Below, piece by piece: positions 1 through 9,937 of a stretch of DNA of 64,000 nucleotides (positions are counted from its first letter, which is position 1; the number at the start of each line of letters is the position of its first letter). The stretch is from Rhynchospora pubera (taxonomy: Eukaryota; Streptophyta; Magnoliopsida; Poales; Cyperaceae), in contig CM051462.1 of the NCBI GenBank assembly GCA_028095005.1, positions 123,308,752 to 123,372,751 on the forward strand, read 5' to 3'. Below the pieces are notes generated by a model. It worked only from the letters and a program-made list of their open reading frames with translations. It was not told the DNA's origin and made no database searches. Position numbers and translations under genes: made by a program.

Positions 1-1247
1 GCCAAGAGGTACAGTATTCTGTAGGTTGATCACAAAAAACGCCTAACATCAAGTTGGTTGGCTGTTAAATTAGAGTTGTTAGTTAGCCAACTTCAGGGGG
101 GTTATGTAGCATGATTAATTCTTGATTGATCACCACTTAAATGCATTCAAGGTTATGGCTTATGATTATTGTAAATCCATAAAATTTATTGACTGATGAT
201 ATCCTATCAGGGACCTTTATGCAAATCATGTCCATTCACCACTTCATTTGTTTGTGTGGTTCCTTTTTAATTAAAAATAATTTCATGTCTTACCTTAAAA
301 GGAAACATGATTTTCCTGTATCTTAATTTAAACACGAGGCATGAGGTCAAGCGATACGAGGTCAGCTTCCCTTTATCTTAATTTTCTTTCGAATTTATTA
401 AATTTGTTCATTTTTTGTTTTGTTTCTTACTTAATGTTTGTTTGATTTCTTACGTTGGTCATGCCATGTCGATTCCAGGAGATGAGTTTCTCTAATTTTT
501 TTTCTGAATTTTTATTTTATTCTAAGAACTGTTGTTCAATTCTCCATAGTGATTGTAGTTTGAGGAATACTCTTTTTACTGTTATTTTTTCCCTCCTTAA
601 ACTTTGCTGCCTTTTTTTGTTGATTCCTCTTTCTTGGTTTTTCTCTTTATTGGATTTTTCGATTTGTCTTTGATTTTTTTCCTAATTAATTTTTTTTTCT
701 TTATCGATTGCAGGTTTCTTTGACTGATATTCTTTTCTTCTATGCCTTGCTATTATTCATGTGGGTGAGTCTTCTTTTGTATGGTGGGTATCTTATATTG
801 GCCTAAATGATTAGTGCTTTTGCCATGTTCAGGGTCTTAGGTTTAACACCGTTACTCTTGCTTCCTTCTTGATTAAATTTGGTTTTAAATACTTTGTCCA
901 TTAAAGGTTAAGAAGCCCTTTGTTTGTTCATTGTTCTATTTTTTTTTTATCAGGTATCAGTAATTCAAAAGCTGCTTGCGCAAAAATTCAGGTTGTTAAT
1001 CTAACTAAAATATGATATTTCTAATAGGACAATTATTGGTAGGGGAAAAAATAAGATAAATGTCATCCAAGTTATACAAGTTACCGGTATTCGTCAGAGA
1101 CTCAGAATTCATTGGAGATCATAAAATTTTACTGAATGTCTGTCAAAATCTATCTACTTATACTGGTATACATCACAAATTTTCGAGAGTATCCTACATG
1201 GAAAAAAAAACTTGAATTATTCTTTGGTGGTAATATTGGACTAACAT
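1..1247. other. AT-rich intergenic DNA with exon-like debris
   Basis: No intact gene is visible. A 36-bp segment at 331-366 recurs exactly at 3258-3293, where it is the end of a longer open exon-like stretch followed by a GT. The rest is T-rich sequence with short frames that match nothing I recognise. Confidence 0.5.
331..366 (+). repeat. 36-bp direct repeat, copy 1 of 2
   Basis: This segment is identical to 3258-3293. The first 30 bases could encode NTRHEVKRYE and are followed by GTCAGC, which looks like a splice donor. Here the upstream sequence differs from copy 2, so only the 3' edge of the exon-like block was copied. Confidence 0.75.
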
Positions 1248-1355
1248 GTTGGCATTTTCACCAGGTTCATTCAAAAGCTGAAGAAACTCAACATGATTCT
1301 CTTGAATCAGTCTAGGAAGCTGACGATTCTGTTTCCTTAGTTCCTGGAGCATGAA
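1248..1355 (-). pseudogene. RAD23-like XPC-binding domain exon fragment
   Basis: Read on the minus strand, this 108-bp stretch encodes a peptide that closely resembles the XPC-binding domain of plant RAD23, the ubiquitin receptor and nucleotide excision repair cofactor: an MLQEL start, then a QN..LPRLIQE core and FLQLLNEPGE. It is preceded by TTTGTGCAG, a good splice acceptor, so it keeps an exon edge. After the domain the frame runs into unrelated residues and a stop at 1194. I see no UBL or UBA exons nearby, and the usual glycine after QEL is replaced by Arg. I infer a captured or decayed exon, not a working gene. A highly diverged gene with distant exons is possible but less likely. Confidence 0.65.
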
Positions 1356-1707
1356 CTGCACAAATAGAAGCACAAAGCTTATCAAATTACTACTACCAAT
1401 ATGTAAGAATATAAAGAGTTTAAATTAAACAAAGGCTATATCTGAAAAAAAAACTGCGCATGCACACCGGATAAAGAAGGAAATTGTATTATTGATTTCT
1501 CACTTTTTTCATCTGTGCCTCATTTTGTCGTTTATGCACACAAGAATTTTATTAGAAAACTTACTGATACTCTTACTCTATAGTATTCTCTTTAATATGA
1601 AGCTTTTTATCCAAAATAGATATAATTCTCTTCAGTGATCTATTTCAGTTAATGACATTTCCTCTGTTGTATAGCCGAAAAAGTAACAATATATATATAT
1701 ATATATA

Positions 1708-2118
1708 GAGAAAGTTTAATATGCACTATAGTGCATAGGGCACTCCGTGCACCGCGGACTTTTTCGGGGGTATTTTTATAAATTGACAAATTTAATTTAA
1801 CCAATCTAATCTACATATTGAAATCTCATAGAAAACCAAAATTTACAATTTTTTAGATTTTATTACTATTTTTTTCGAATTTTTTAAACCATGTCATTTT
1901 TGGAAAATTGTAAATAGTACAACATTCCAAAAATGTCATGTTTTAAAAAATTCGAAAAAAATAGTAATAAAATCTCAAAAATTGTAAATTTTGGTTTGGT
2001 ATGAGATTTCAATATGTAGATTAGATTGGTTAAATTAGATTTGTCGATTTACAAAAATATTTCCGAAAAAATCCGTGGTGCACGAAATGCTCTATGCACT
2101 ATGGTGCATATTAAACTT

Positions 2119-2122
<4 letters not shown>
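1708..2122. mobile_element. Foldback MITE with long terminal inverted repeats
   Basis: The two halves are near-perfect inverted repeats of about 200 bp: the left end begins GAGAAAGTTTAATATGCAC and the right end is its reverse complement, and the similarity runs almost to the centre near 1915. It is flanked on both sides by (AT)n runs (1689-1707 and about 2130-2160), so the target duplication cannot be read. There is no coding capacity. The class is uncertain; a MULE-like foldback is most likely. Confidence 0.75.

Positions 2123-2127
<5 letters not shown>

Positions 2128-2160
<33 letters not shown>
2128..2160. repeat. (TC)n(TA)n microsatellite
   Basis: A short TC run passes into an uninterrupted TA dinucleotide run next to the foldback MITE. 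Confidence 0.85.
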
Positions 2161-2163
<3 letters not shown>

Positions 2164-3042
2164 CCTTTTCCTTTGATCTGTCTTTTGTTTTATTGTAGGT
2201 GTCAATTATATGCTCTTATTCTTTGTTGAGAATAAATGCAACATTTTGAATTTGGAGCTCGCATGACTGGATCGGTTTCAATTAATAACCTCATTAATTA
2301 TGGTAAGTTTTTAGAATTTTGTCTTTGGCTGATTATCAGTTTCAATTTTCTACTATAGGAATAGGAATGGTACCACCAGTACCAGAAATGATTGATGCAT
2401 CCTCACCTAACATTTAGTTCAATTTTGGTGTTTTTGTAGATATGGATGTAACCAGCTATGATGGAACTACAAACTATACGCGATCTATCAAACCAACATG
2501 GTTCCCTTCAGATTATCAGATATGATTGCATCCTATACTTTAGTAGATGTATCATTTCAGTAGTTTCTGTATAGCAGTTGAATTTGGTTTCTTTTTGTTA
2601 ATCTCATAAAATTACGATATCCATATAAGGGCAATTTCGTCGAATATTTCGATGACAGTTTTTTAGTTTATATTTTTCCCAGTCGCATTAAATCTTAAGC
2701 TTACAGAATACATATACATGGTCAATGAATGTGAATCAGATAATGAACTATCTACTGGTACTTAATAGCGATTGAGAATATTAATTGATCGTATACATGA
2801 AAGTTGTTGTTTTGTTTTCTTTACCTTTTTGTTAAAATGGTTTAATTATACTCATAAGTATTTGTTTTCTTTTTATTCTTTATTTATTTAATCAGTTTGG
2901 TGAATTGCTACACTGCCAAGAAAAAAAATTTCACAAGAAACCTACATCCTTAACATATTCTTCTTATTCAGATTTATCCAATCATAATTATTATGCCACA
3001 TGAGTAGCATCTAATTTAAACAATATATTAGACATTTATAGG

Positions 3043-3116
3043 TTGAATTTGTCCAATCGCTTAATTGAGCCATTTAAATTGATTGAATTTGTCCAATCAC
3101 TTAATTGAGTCATTTT
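3043..3116. repeat. Tandem duplication, period about 40 bp
   Basis: Two adjacent copies of a segment containing GAATTTGTCCAATC and CTTAATTGAG, differing at a few positions. Confidence 0.7.
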
Positions 3117-3136
3117 CTGTTGTTTGTGTTGTTCTC

Positions 3137-3293
3137 AGCACCTTGATTATCGCTTTATCAGAAATCGAATCAGTTTGTGCTAGATGAGATTGGAGGTAGA
3201 TGGCTCAGGCTGCTCTTGATATCAGGAGCTACGAGTAAGGATAAGGTGCTCATTATGAACACGAGGCATGAGGTCAAGCGATACGAGGTCAGC
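3137..3293 (+). other. Exon-like open stretch, unidentified
   Basis: After a TTGTTCTCAG acceptor-like sequence there is an open frame that includes QFVLDEIGGRWLRLLLI and NTRHEVKRYE and ends at GAG|GTCAGC. Further exon-like pieces follow at 3457-3620 and at 3736-3791, the latter preceded by TTTTGTGCAG and reading VVEKLYQVLDKCEEILSKK. An earlier one at 2441-2520 reads DMDVTSYDGTTNYTRSIK. I could not link them into one frame and do not recognise the protein. It may be a decayed host gene on the plus strand. The last 36 bp are the second copy of the repeat at 331-366. Confidence 0.3.
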
Positions 3294-4300
3294 CTCCTTC
3301 CCTTGCAATCGTTCTATACACGAGGCCTGAGCATGCTCCTTCATCTATCTTTTTCTCCGTACATTGCTTGGTGATTGATTCTTTTTTGATGGTTCTAGCT
3401 GTGAGTTACTTATTTCTCTTTTTAGTGTTGCTCTTTTTTTATTTTGACTTAATCATTGTCAAGTATGACAGCAAAGTCCTACAAGCAATAAATCAATCTC
3501 CTGCTATGTTTGAATATGAAATTAGAAAATTATGTCTCAATTTTGAGTCAAGTATGAGAGCAAAGTTAAGCGGGCTTTAGAGGAACAAGTGAAAATACAC
3601 CCACCTCAAACGTATAATTGATTAATGGGATAACTAACTGAACTCCTACAAAATTTTGACATTTTTTTAATAATGGTAAAATCATTCATATAGTTTAATT
3701 CTACGATTACATTGCTTTCCATGCATTTTGTGCAGGTTGTGGAGAAGCTATATCAGGTCTTAGACAAATGTGAAGAGATATTAAGCAAGAAAGGTACATC
3801 TGTGGCGACCGACTCACTAAACCAGATATATAACTCTTTGTCAATCTGATTAGGTTTGATGAGGTACAACTTATGCTGTTATTTTTTATCTTTTATTTTG
3901 GCTGCTAATTACGCACGAGTACTTTACCGCATTTGAAAAGGGCATTGTGGTATTTTGATTTTAGAATTATAGACTAAAAAAATGTTTTTTATGCAAGTAA
4001 CTAGACCTTTGGATTGACAATATGTGTATTCAGTTGGAAGTTGACGATACTGTCCCTAAGAAAAAGCAAGTAAACATATTATGCATCTCAGTTCTCCTTA
4101 GTTTGCATTTACCAGCTTTGGAGTAATTTGGTCAAGCTAGGTAAAATGAATTGTAATAGTAGTACTGTCAATTGCATCAGGATTGAAATGAACTGTAATA
4201 TTTTTTCCCATATTTTGTTTATGTTTATAGGTGTACCAGTTTGTATCCATATTAAGTTAAAACTAATTTATTTCCACGCATGACCATTTTGCCCTTACAA

Positions 4301-4404
4301 ACCAGATTTTGCTAAATGATTTTTCATATCCAAACGCATCAGTCGTTGCAGAACCAGATTTCGCTAAATAATTTTTCTTATCCAAACGCATGAGTTGTTG
4401 CAAT
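4301..4404. repeat. Tandem duplication of a 52-bp unit
   Basis: Two consecutive copies begin with ACCAGATTT and contain ATCCAAACGCAT; the second begins at 4353. Confidence 0.7.
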
Positions 4405-5599
4405 AGCATGGTACTGATTAATCTAAAAGGAACATAAGAATTGATTTTTGCAATATATGTTTATTGTATTCCTACTTCTTGAAAGCATAAGACATGAAAA
4501 AATCTGTGACTTCCTTCTTATCACATTTATTTACCGTGACAACTACATATTTATTAATCTAAAAGGTTCAATCTCTCTCTTCATTTCCTTTTATTTTTTT
4601 GCCTCTCCGTTTTACTTCTGTTCTTCGCAAGTTTACCCCTCTTTTGTAGTTCTGTTTTCTTTCTCTGATTTTGTCTCTGTGTTAACAAGTTTGTGAACTT
4701 ATGTTGTCAGTTTTCAGTTTTGATTTTGTGCTTATCCAACCCTTGCTGCTGGAAGCATTTATGAAACTTTAGGTAAAACATTTTTTGTGTGTTCAATTAT
4801 ATATGCCATCACAGGTATGAAAAATAACAATATGCAGAGTCTTATGGAATATTAATTTTGTTTTTTATTTTTTTTGAGTTCAATGAATGAACTAGACTAA
4901 AATTTTATTGTCTTTTGTGAGTTCAACAAATGTAACTGAAAATTCTAACTTGGATGTCCTTAGAGCTGCCATTATGGTTCGTGCATGCTGCTTCTACATG
5001 AGGTTATTATGCAAAGAATATCAAAACAAATATCTCACCAATTAATACAATTTTTTTATTTTGAATAAAAGTATTGGTCATTATGTCGAACTAATTGGCA
5101 GCTCACTATTAGTATAGTTAATCAAAACTTGGATTGATATAAAAATTGTTGCTTAAAAGTTATAGTCATGTTTAATTGATGCAACCCAGTTTGTTTGATT
5201 CTTCTAATATGGTAGGACTTTTAAAGGGCTGCATTTTTTTTCACGTGACTGAAAAACAATCATGTTGGGACCTGAGCACTTATATTGTTGAATTTTTTAA
5301 ATGTGTTGATGAGGTGTGTTATCTTAAAATTTCACAGGATATTCACATTAAAGAGGCCTCATTTATTCAGATGGAGCATAAGCCTAATTACTTGGCCTAA
5401 TAAAGTGAGCGTTATGATATGTCGTATGAGAATTCCCACTTTTATGTAGCCGCTGAACATTTATAATGTGTTAATGTGATCAACCAATTTGCTCATTGAA
5501 TTAGAGAATTTCATTTGTCAAATTCAGCTTAATTTTATCGTCTTTTCTCTCATCAGATTATTTACTATTAATAAGACTGGGACAATAAAATCAAGACGA
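4405..5599. other. AT-rich noncoding stretch
   Basis: Short frames exist, for example at 4960-5030 and 5176-5400, but none has a recognisable domain or consistent exon edges. I see nothing supportable here. Confidence 0.4.
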
Positions 5600-5634
5600 A
5601 AAATAGATCGCGTAACGCGCGACGCACCCACTAG
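5600..5634 (+). mobile_element. Candidate Helitron 3' terminus
   Basis: The sequence has a short GC hairpin (CGCG-TAA-CGCG) about 10 bases before a CTAG followed by T, the arrangement expected at a Helitron 3' end that inserts before T. A near copy in the opposite orientation is at 8645-8680. I could not find the 5' TC end, so only the terminus is called. Confidence 0.45.
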
Positions 5635-5997
5635 TGAGGACAAAAACTCGTAATAATCTGGACAACGGACACGGTAGAGAAAATTTTGTTGGTTCACTGT
5701 TCCTTCAGTACAGAACTGGTAAATAACGCACGTCATATTTTTTAGGGATGGTGACAGTTATTTAGAAATTTATTTTTCTTCTTTAATTTCTAATTCTAGT
5801 TTGGTGGTTGACTGGCTGTCGTTCTAATTATGTATGTGATAGTTTTGTAACTAAGAATTATTTTCTGTGCAGACTGCACAACACTTAAATTTGTGCTTGA
5901 TAGAATGTAGGTGACATGTGGCGTTTTTTGACCAAAAAATTAGTTTGTATGGAAGCAAAACATCTCTCTTAAGAATTCAGAGAAAGTTCTCAAAGAG

Positions 5998-6152
5998 GCG
6001 TTTGGATCGCTTAGGAATAGGAAGAATTTTCTATTTCTAGGCATAAAGTATTGGAAAGTGTGTAATTTTGTGAAGAGTTTGAATTGTTTATAATAACTTT
6101 ATGTCTAGAAATAAAAAAATTTTCAAATTCCCACTTGATCCAAACAGAGCCA
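5998..6152. mobile_element. MITE, GTTTGGATCGCTTAGG family
   Basis: About 155 bp starting GGCGTTTGGATCGCTTAGG and ending TTGATCCAAACAGAGCC, with the shared core TGTGTAATTTTGTGAAGAGTT. Related copies lie at 8839-9006, 19586-19753, 27416-27552, 50436-50603 and 61384-61551. Confidence 0.7.
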
Positions 6153-6153
6153 C

Positions 6154-6441
6154 GGAATTATAAGTGGCATCGGCAAATATACCATCCCAGTCATCGCTAA
6201 ATACAAAGTGAACATACACAGCAAATAAGGTGAACATATAGACGATCTAAGTGAACAAATAAGTATTCTCATCATTTGTGCAGAAGTTTACATGCATATT
6301 CAACTTATTTTCATTGAACTTATTTGTTTGTATGTGTTCACTTAGATCGTCTATATGTTCACTTTATTTGCTATATATGTTCACTTTATATTTAATGATG
6401 GCATGGATGGCAAAATTGCAGATTGCACTAATCAATTTCCC
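6154..6441. mobile_element. GAACATATA-type foldback MITE, copy 1
   Basis: Contains ATCGGCAAATATACC, GTGAACATA and TAGACGATCTAAGTG, then the inverted forms TTAGATCGTCTATATG and TTCACTTTAT. It has two imperfect arms of about 100 bp or more around a short centre. Copies 2 and 3 are at 6574-6848 and 51602-51899. Confidence 0.75.
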
Positions 6442-6573
6442 AAATATCATGTCAGAAAAAAATCTATTCGTATCATAGATTAACAGGCTGGGCCGAGTCG
6501 GAGGTTGGTTGGGCTGGACCAAAACTTGAGACTCCGTTTCTCTCAATTAATTTTAATGAATATTAAAACTCCA

Positions 6574-6848
6574 GAAATTATAAATGTCATCGGCAAATAT
6601 ACCATTCCAGCCATCGCTAAATACAAAGTGAACATATACGACAAATAAGGTGAACATATAGACGATCTAAATGAACACTTACAAACAAATAAGTGTTGTC
6701 ACTACTTGTTCAGAAGTTTACATAAATATTCAACTTATTTTCATTGAACTTATTTGTTTGTATGTGTTCACTTAGATTGTCTATATGTTCACTTTATATT
6801 TAATGATGACAGGGATGGTAAAACTGCAGATGACAGTAATCAATTTCC
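6574..6848. mobile_element. GAACATATA-type foldback MITE, copy 2
   Basis: Same structure as the copy at 6154-6441 with scattered substitutions. It lies only about 130 bp downstream in the same orientation. Confidence 0.75.
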
Positions 6849-7174
6849 TTAAAACTCTAAACAAAATTTGAGAGTTCTAATTCAGTTTAGTTTAAAAAAA
6901 TGTCAAATTACGTTCGATCCAAAAGAAATTGTTAACATGCTTAACAACAGGTCAAATACGTTTTCTCTGGCTTCCACATAGTGATTTTTCTTATAAATAG
7001 TGATAAACTACTAGCGTCGTTGAACTCCCAAAACACCAAACCCACCACTATAGCTTTCTGTACCAAGTACGAATCCTGCAGCAAACGTGCTGTCAGACAA
7101 GTTGCAGTGTCGTCTGCTTATGGACTGTTTTTGTTTTGTAGAACAAAATATATTGCTCGCTGGAGATGCAGACT

Positions 7175-7576
7175 GTGTGTTTGGATAGGCCGGAAATAGA
7201 GAATAGGAATAAGTAATTTCGATTTACGTGCTTATTCTTTATTTTTGTGCAATCCAAACAATATGGTTCCGTTTGGATGCGTTGAGAATAAGGTAGGAAG
7301 AAGGAAGAAGGGAATAAATTTATTGGGAAGTGTGTAACTTTTGTGAAGAGTTTGATTGGTTAGAAATAAATTTATTGGTAAAAAGTAGTTATTCCTTATT
7401 CCTTATTCCGGAAAGAAGTCATCCAAACGGAGCCCATAAAAATAAGGAATAAGGGCCCTTATTTCTATACTAACAAAATTATGGTATAAGAATAAGAAAT
7501 AAGGATAAGCACGTAAACCGAAATTTTTTATTCCTATTCTCTATTCCCGGCTTATTCCGTTGCATCCAAACACACC
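7175..7576. mobile_element. MITE interrupted by a second MITE
   Basis: The outer element has ends TGTGTTTGGATAGGCCGG and CCGTTGCATCCAAACACA, with matching inner parts (AAATAGAGAATAGGAATAA and its complement). It is split by a separate MITE at 7265-7434. Confidence 0.65.
7265..7434. mobile_element. MITE, TCCGTTTGGATG family, nested
   Basis: Ends are GGTTCCGTTTGGATGCG and CATCCAAACGGAGCC, with the internal TGTGTAACTTTTGTGAAGAG. Similar elements lie at 29620-29807 and 59981-60130. Confidence 0.7.
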
Positions 7577-8644
7577 AAATTAATAGATTTGATGCACGTG
7601 TTTCCCTTGACCGAAGTAGTTTGTGTCGAAGTACTTTTTCATTTCATTTTAAAATTTTATAATGATCTTTGATAAGAGGTTATAAAAGAAGGATCTAATT
7701 ATTAGTAATAAGTAATTATGGAATGAAATGTGTTATACTTTGGTAAATGAAATAAAATAATTGAACTTTATTTCTAAATAATTGTTTACCTATTTCACTT
7801 AATAAGAGATTTTCCTTTATTAAAACGAAAATTTAATTATAACTGATGAGACAAAAAGTCAAGTTACATATAATTCTTTAAAATTTTAAAGAGGATATAA
7901 AAATTTAATGCATTGTAATAATTATTTTTCAAATTGAATTGTTAGTTTTCAAATTGCTTGTTGACTTGTATGTTGAATTTTTCACTTACACCATATTTTT
8001 ATACACAGTTTATCTGAATCATTACAAAAAACACATATGTGTAACTTTGGAAAAAAAAATTTATAAGTGGTCTATTGATCGTAAGAGTTGTCACATAAAC
8101 GTCCTTTTTGAAATTTGTGTTTTAGGAGAACCAGCTCAAAGATCAATGCATTTCAAGTAAGAAGTCGCAGGTTCGAAATCCGTTTGGGAGGTCTTTTATA
8201 GACATTTAATTTAAAAATAAGTTAGGAGACTTTACTCCCAACTCCCAATTTATCTAAAAAAATTATATGATTTAAGTACTTTCAAACTTTTTTAGTTTAT
8301 TATTATTTATAGTATGTAGGTGTCAATTTGAAACAAAATGTCGTATTGCATATTGAAGCCTGTGTGAATCTGGTTGCTGGCTTTAGGCACACTTAAAGGT
8401 TTCCGACCAACTGCTAAAGTGAATTGTTGTGTCAAAAGGAAAAACAACGACATAATATCCATCTCATCAAAAGAAATAGTATATGTAAACTAAGCCCTGA
8501 GCTGTTCTTACTTGGGCCTAAGTTTGTATTAGTGTATCAATTACAATATACATATTTATTAAGCTTTTTGATGCGAAGCTTGGCCTTGTAATTAACACTC
8601 GCATTTTCTTCCCTACTTCGACCAACACTCAGGATTACTCATTA

Positions 8645-8680
8645 CTAGCGAGGTCTCGCGCGTTGCGCGATCTATTTTTT
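8645..8680 (-). mobile_element. Candidate Helitron 3' terminus, opposite strand
   Basis: On the minus strand a GC palindrome (CGCGCAACGCGCG) lies about 7 bases before CTAG|T. It is closely related to 5600-5634 on the plus strand. The 5' end was not found. Confidence 0.45.
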
Positions 8681-8838
8681 ATGATTTAGAATAATATATC
8701 ATTCACATCATTCACATTGCAAAAAATAAATCCAGAGAAACAGCCAAACATGCTATTTTTAAAATGGCAAAAATCACATGAAATATTTTTTAATTATATC
8801 ATAAAAATTTAATGTTAGAAATTACATGAAATATTTAT

Positions 8839-9006
8839 GGGGCCGTTTGGATCGCTTAGGAATTTGGGGAATTTGAGAAAGTTGCAATTCCTACAAATAA
8901 ATTTATTGGGAAGTGTGTAATTTTGTGAAGAGTTTGGATTGTTTATAATAAATTTATGGTAGGAAGATGAAATTCTCCAAAATTCAAAATCAATCCAAAC
9001 AGACCC
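8839..9006. mobile_element. MITE, GGGGCCGTTTGGAT family
   Basis: Ends are GGGGCCGTTTGGATCGC and ATCCAAACAGACCC, about 168 bp, with no coding capacity. The flanking TAT triplets look like a 3-bp target duplication. Confidence 0.8.
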
Positions 9007-9937
9007 TATGAAATATTTTGCACTATTTCCTAGTGAACAGAAACCCACTTCAAATTTAATGCAAAAAATTTAAAATTTTGACGGCATTGTATTTTTCAAC
9101 TCTTTATAATTTTGTGAGTATGGAAAAAAAAATGTCACGCACAAATAAATTTAGTAATGCTTTGAAATAATAAAAAACTAATCATACTTATGAAACAACG
9201 GAAATAAAATATTATGAAATTTGCAAAATTATTTAAGACATTTTTGGAATGGATAATCCGAAAAAATTATATGAATAAATTCCTCACATATCATTCAGCA
9301 TGGCCACAAATTTTGAAGTTGTAATAATTTTTGAAAGATCATCTAACAATTTTAAAAAACTAAACTTTATTTTGCTGACAATGTTTAAAATGGATGTATC
9401 CATTTTTGCCTGAAAATGGAGAAGAGTTCTAGAAGGAACACAAATGTGGACTGGCGTAGTGGCGTTGCATGGGGAATCTTCTAGCGGCTCAGTAAAAAAA
9501 AAAAGTTAGAAAAGAAAAACAAAAAAGGAAAAAAAAAGGACAGTAAAGAAGGGAATGAACGGACATGAGCTCCTGAGCAATAAAATGAACAGTCCATATT
9601 CAATTCACCGTAAAAAAAAAAAATGCATACATCATTTAAATATGTAAAAGCTGGAGCTCTTTCATCTCAACGCAGCTTCTTGTACTGTATGAAATCCTAG
9701 AAAATAGAAATACATAAAAAGTAATTAAATAAAAATTTTGTTGTACGCTATTTGAAGGGATAAAGAAATGGAACCAAGAAAATTTAATCAATAGATGTAT
9801 TAACATTTGCATGAAAAGAAATAAATTTGATATTTTCAGCAAGAATGAGTTTGCTGAACATGAGACAATGCAAGAGATGTTCTGAAAGGTTATTTGAAGT
9901 TATCATAAAAGCACTGACCCAACATCTCTCAACACAT
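9007..9937. other. Intergenic and probable 3' untranslated DNA
   Basis: AT-rich sequence. The right part is probably the 3' untranslated region of the minus-strand gene whose stop is at 9938-9940. A possible further splice acceptor (CTAGGATTTCATACAG) lies near 9690. Confidence 0.4.

Noticed and set aside
5176..5400. 74-codon plus-strand frame
   Set aside because: No recognisable family, no exon signals, and it lies in AT-rich debris.
8125..8190. tRNA gene (B-box-like GGTTCGAAATCC)
   Set aside because: No cloverleaf or acceptor stem can be formed. Similar weak B-boxes occur at 19032, 20650 and 26920, so these are more likely SINE remains.
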